Assembly: GCA_020200195.1 (NCBI GenBank)
Contig: JAIVJE010000317.1
Location: 1-8,980, forward strand
DNA length: 8,980 bases
Reading direction: 5' to 3'
Origin: Acidobacteriota bacterium
Lineage (GTDB): Bacteria; Acidobacteriota; Vicinamibacteria; Vicinamibacterales; 2-12-FULL-66-21
In this document: positions 5,995-8,980 of the stretch, one piece after another
Layout: each line of letters opens with the position of its first letter
Numbering within the stretch: the first letter of the stretch is position 1
Program-made: the position numbers and the translations under genes
Notes under the pieces: generated by a model
The model's database searches: none
The model's input: the letters and a program-made list of their open reading frames with translations, nothing else
What the model was told of the DNA's origin: nothing

Positions 5995-6007
5995 CAAAGG
6001 AGCGAAG

Positions 6008-6754
6008 ATGAACACTGCCGCGCCGAATCTGATCCATCTCGATGGCGTCACGAAGGTTTTCTTCACTGACGAAGTCGAAACCCACGCCCTCGCGGGCATC
6101 CACCTCGAGATCAAGACCGGCGAGTACATCGCAATCGCCGGACCATCCGGGTGCGGCAAGTCCACGCTGCTGTCGATCCTCGGACTGCTGGACTCTCCGA
6201 CGGAAGGTAAGTTCATCCTGAACGGCAAGTCGGTGGCGGATCTGCCGCTCTCGGAGCGCGCGCGTGTCCGCAACCGCGAGATCGGGTTCATCTTCCAGAG
6301 CTTCAACCTGATCGGCGACCTCAACGTCTACGAGAACGTGGAGCTGCCGCTCACCTACCGGGGCATGAAATCGACCGAGCGCAAGGAGCGCGTGATGGCG
6401 GCGCTGGAAAAGGTCGGGATGGCGCACCGGGCCAAACACCTGCCGAGCCAGCTGTCCGGCGGTCAGCAGCAGCGCGTGGCCGTGGCGCGCGCGGTCGGCG
6501 GCGCGCCGTCCATCCTGCTCGCCGACGAGCCGACTGGAAACCTCGACTCGAAAAATGGCGAGGCCGTCATGGAGCTGCTGCGCGAGCTGCACCGTGAAGG
6601 CGCGACCATCTGCATGGTGACGCACGATCCGCGCTATGCGCGCCACGCCGATCGCTCCATCCACCTGTTCGACGGCCGCGTCGTTGAGGAAGACGGCAGC
6701 AAGCATCGCGGGGAGAAAGAGCTGGAAGAGAGCGGCTTCGACGTCTCCCACTGA
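6008..6754 (+). CDS. ABC transporter ATP-binding protein, MacB/LolD type
   Basis: A 248-residue cytosolic nucleotide-binding subunit that drives a MacB/FtsX-type permease by ATP hydrolysis. All motifs are intact: Walker A GPSGCGKST at 45-53 with Lys51, Q-loop Gln97 in FIFQSFNL, signature LSGGQQQR at 149-156, Walker B ILLADE at 169-174 followed by PTGNLD, and the switch His206 in VTHDP. The TGNLDSKNG sequence and overall length are those of the LolD/MacB/FtsE-like branch that partners four-helix permeases. Residues about 228-248 form a short, charged C-terminal extension. AAGGAG (5997-6002) five bases before the ATG fixes the start. It lies between the adaptor and the permease, both on the same strand, with repeat-rich spacers on each side. 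Confidence 0.95.
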   Translation: MNTAAPNLIHLDGVTKVFFTDEVETHALAGIHLEIKTGEYIAIAGPSGCGKSTLLSILGLLDSPTEGKFILNGKSVADLPLSERARVRNREIGFIFQSFNLIGDLNVYENVELPLTYRGMKSTERKERVMAALEKVGMAHRAKHLPSQLSGGQQQRVAVARAVGGAPSILLADEPTGNLDSKNGEAVMELLRELHREGATICMVTHDPRYARHADRSIHLFDGRVVEEDGSKHRGEKELEESGFDVSH

Positions 6755-6765
6755 TCTGGATGCCG

Positions 6766-6834
6766 GTGCTGAATGCTGAACGCCCAAGGCTGAAATCCCC
6801 TTCAGCATTCATGTCGGCCTTCCGCGTTCAGCAC
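6766..6834. repeat. Second GCTGA/TCAGC repeat cluster with two mutually exclusive stems
   Basis: The 91-bp spacer between ATPase and permease carries GCTGA at 6768, 6775 and 6789 (seven-base phase) and TCAGC at 6802 and 6828. GAATGCTGAA (6771-6780) is perfectly complementary to TTCAGCATTC (6801-6810). TGCTGAACGC (6774-6783) is perfectly complementary to GCGTTCAGCA (6824-6833). The two 10-bp stems share seven left-arm bases, so only one can form at a time. A third small stem, GCTGAA (6789-6794) with TTCAGC (6801-6806), is also possible. The words are those of the spacer at 5898-5994. There is no U-run, so it is not a standard terminator. Confidence 0.7.
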
Positions 6835-6845
6835 ATGGCAGTGTC

Positions 6846-8980
6846 ATGATTCATCACGATCTGCATCTGCGGTACGGCCTTCGGATGCTCGTCAGGAGCC
6901 CGGCATTCACGACTGTCGCGGTCCTGTCCCTGGCGCTCGGCATCGGCGCGAACAGCGCGATCTTCAGCCTCGTCAATGTGGTCCTGCTCAAGCCGCTGCC
7001 GGTCGAAGCCCCGGAGCAGCTGGCGGCGGTCTTCATGACCGACCAGCGGAATCCCGGCAATCTCCCGCTGTCACACCTGAACTACAAGGACCTGCGCGAT
7101 CAGAACGCCGTCTTCACGGAGATGGCGGCGTTCGGGTTTGCCCAGGTGAACTGGAGTACCGGCACCGAGTCGGAGCAGATCCCGGCCCCAGTGGTATCGG
7201 GGAATTACTTTTCCCTGCTCGGCGCCCAACCGGCGCTCGGCCGCGCCTTCCTGCCTGAAGAGGATCAAAAGCCCACGCCCGTCGTCGTCCTCAGCCACGG
7301 GTTCTGGGAGGGGAGTCTCGGAAAGGATCGCGCCGCGGTTGGACGGACGATGACGATCAACCGCACCCCGTTCACCATTGTCGGTATCGCCCCGAAGGGG
7401 TTCACCGGGACGCTGCTCGGGGGCGGGCCATCCATCTGGGTTCCGATGGCCATGCACGATGTGGTACAGCCGAACTTCACGTGGTACGAGCAGCGGCGCG
7501 GGCTGTTTCTCTTCGCCTTCGGACGGCTGAAACCTGGCATCACGCTCTCGCAGGCGGGCGCGAACCTCAAGACCGTCTTCGCTCAGCTCGAGCAGGCGTT
7601 CCCCAACGACAACAAGGGGCGCAGCGCCGGCGCAGTGTCGCTGCTCGACGCGAGGCTGAATCCCAACGGTCAGGGGGGCGCGCCGGTCGTGCAGATATCG
7701 ATGATTCTGATGAGCATCGTGGGGATCGTGCTGCTGATCGCGTGTGCGAACATCGCGAACCTGCTCTTGGCGCGCGCGGCGCGGCGACGGAGGGAGATCG
7801 CGATCCGCCTCGCCCTCGGTGCCGCGCGGGTACGGCTGGTGCGTCAGTTGCTTACGGAAAGCGTGCTGCTCTCCGTGCTCGGCGGGACACTCGGGATGCT
7901 GCTGGCGTACTGGCTGCTCGACGCGTTGGTCGCGGCGGACCTGCCGCTGCCGGTGCCTGTCGACGACAATCTCGCGATCGACGGACGCGTGCTCATGTTC
8001 GCTCGTGTCATTGATCGCCGCCGGCCTCTTCCTGCGCAGTCTTCGTGACGCTCAGGGTGTGGACACCGGCTTTGAGACACGCGGCGTGCTCGTGATGACG
8101 TTCAACCTTGGACGCGAAGGCTACACGCCGGAGCGGGGCCAGCTGTTCTACCAGCAGGCGGCCGAACGGGCGGCGGTGCTTCCTGGCGTCAGCGCCGCGG
8201 CCGTGGCGCAGAATCCACCTCTCGGCGGCGGTCTGCTGCGCAGTGTATTCCCGGAAGGACAGGACACGACGACCCGCGACCGCATTCTCGTGCAGGTCAA
8301 CAGCGTCAGTCCCGGCTACCTCGACACGATTCGCGTGCCGCTCGTAAAAGGGCGTGACTTCACGAACACTGACGCCGACGGCGCGCCGCTCGTCGTCATC
8401 ATCAACGAGACGATGGCGCAGCGCTTCTGGCCGGGCGAGGACGCCATCGGCAAACGGTTCAAGTTCTTCGGCGACGCGGATTTCACCAGCATCATCGGCG
8501 TCGCCCGCGACGCCAAATACAACGTTGTGAACGAGGACCCTATCCCATTCATCTATCAGCCGCTGCGGCAGAACTACACACCGGCCGCGGCGCTGCACGT
8601 GCGTGCCGGGACCGATGCGGCGGGACTCGCGCCCGCCGTGCGGCGGACGATTCAGGAACTGGATCCGACCCTCTCGGTGTTCAACATCCGCACGCTCGAC
8701 GAGCAGGTCGCGGAGTCGCTCGCGCCGCTGCGCATCAACGTCATCCTGCTGAGTACGTTCGGCGGCCTCGCGATGCTACTGGCGACGATCGGACTATACG
8801 GCGTCGCGAACTACTCGGTCAGCCAACGGACGCGCGAGATTGGCGTACGGATGGCTCTCGGGGCGCGGCCCTCCACTGTCCTGCGACTGGTGCTCGGCCA
8901 TGGGTTGCTGCTGGTCGGTATCGGGCTCGCGGCCGGCGTCATTCTGGCGCTCTTCGGAGCGACGTGGCTACCGCCGGACC
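6846..8980 (+). pseudogene. Duplicated MacB/FtsX-type ABC permease (ADOP type), broken by an internal deletion and frameshift; 3' end beyond the window
   Basis: An inner-membrane permease with two MacB-core plus FtsX units in one chain. Unit one runs from ATG 6846: RYGLRMLVRSPAFTTVAVLSLALGIGANSAIFSLVN is the first membrane helix (about residues 10-48), then a periplasmic MacB-core domain, then FtsX helices with ACANIANLLLARAARRRREIAIRLALGAAR (about 300-330). The frame is sound to about residue 386 (VLMFA, 8001-8003), then reads nonsense to a TGA at 8046. The next frame resumes homology at once with LVSLIAAGLFLRSLRDAQGVDTGF from about 8002 and stays open to the window end. It covers the second core domain (GREGYTPERGQLFYQQAAERAAVLPGV) and the second FtsX motif REIGVRMALGARP. 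The segment normally between these blocks, roughly 55-65 residues with a membrane helix and a linker, is missing. No clear ribosome site precedes the ATG. It would pair with the ATPase and adaptor upstream. An assembly error is the main alternative to a true pseudogene. Confidence 0.82.

Noticed and set aside
5921..6808. Minus-strand open frame of 295 codons opposite the ABC ATPase
   Set aside because: Shadow of the ATPase gene, whose Walker A, signature and Walker B motifs are all on the plus strand.
7998..8048. Programmed ribosomal frameshift in the permease gene
   Set aside because: There is no slippery heptamer or following pseudoknot. A conserved segment of the family is absent at the junction, so a frame change alone would not restore a normal protein.

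Overview
The window is high-GC bacterial chromosome, most likely from an Acidobacteriota genome (perhaps Vicinamibacteria). The best clue is the last gene: a duplicated MacB/FtsX permease of the ADOP type (acidobacterial duplicated orphan permease). The adaptor gene upstream also has the N-terminal style I associate with that phylum. The phylum is an inference; no rRNA or marker gene is present. I see no tRNA, CRISPR array, transposase, attachment site or origin.

Layout. (1) Bases 1-1872, minus strand: a ClpP-like serine protease followed by treZ (malto-oligosyltrehalose trehalohydrolase). They are linked by a GTGA stop/start overlap, and treZ runs off the left edge. (2) 1926-2726, plus strand: a membrane protein fusing a DUF2231 domain to a C-terminal Rieske [2Fe-2S] domain, divergent from clpP across 53 bp. 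(3) 2659-4320, minus strand: a tight three-gene operon, marR -> SRPBCC-domain protein -> DUF3052-like protein. Every junction overlaps, and the operon's 3' end overlaps the Rieske gene tail to tail. (4) 4321-4640: a 320-bp intergenic region with an AT-rich inverted repeat next to marR (probable MarR operator), a perfect 14-bp palindrome, and a hairpin just before the next gene's ribosome binding site. (5) 4641 to the right edge, plus strand: an ABC efflux operon of periplasmic adaptor, MacB/LolD-type ATPase and two-unit permease. The permease reading frame is broken near 8001-8005, where the sequence jumps from one conserved block to another about 55-65 residues further on. This indicates an internal deletion plus frameshift, or an assembly error.

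How the parts work together. Adaptor, ATPase and permease look like a tripartite MacAB-type efflux or envelope-export machine. Its divergent neighbour marR, with an operator-like site between them, is the obvious candidate regulator. The SRPBCC and DUF3052-like proteins are co-transcribed with marR and have no assigned reaction. TreZ releases trehalose from the products of TreY, which is not in the window.

The most unusual non-coding signal is a set of heptad-spaced GCTGA/TCAGC words filling both short spacers around the ATPase gene and forming inverted repeats. No clearly new multi-gene system is visible. The points most worth a second look are the broken permease, the heptad repeats inside the operon, the marR module with its operator, and the tailed ClpP homologue.
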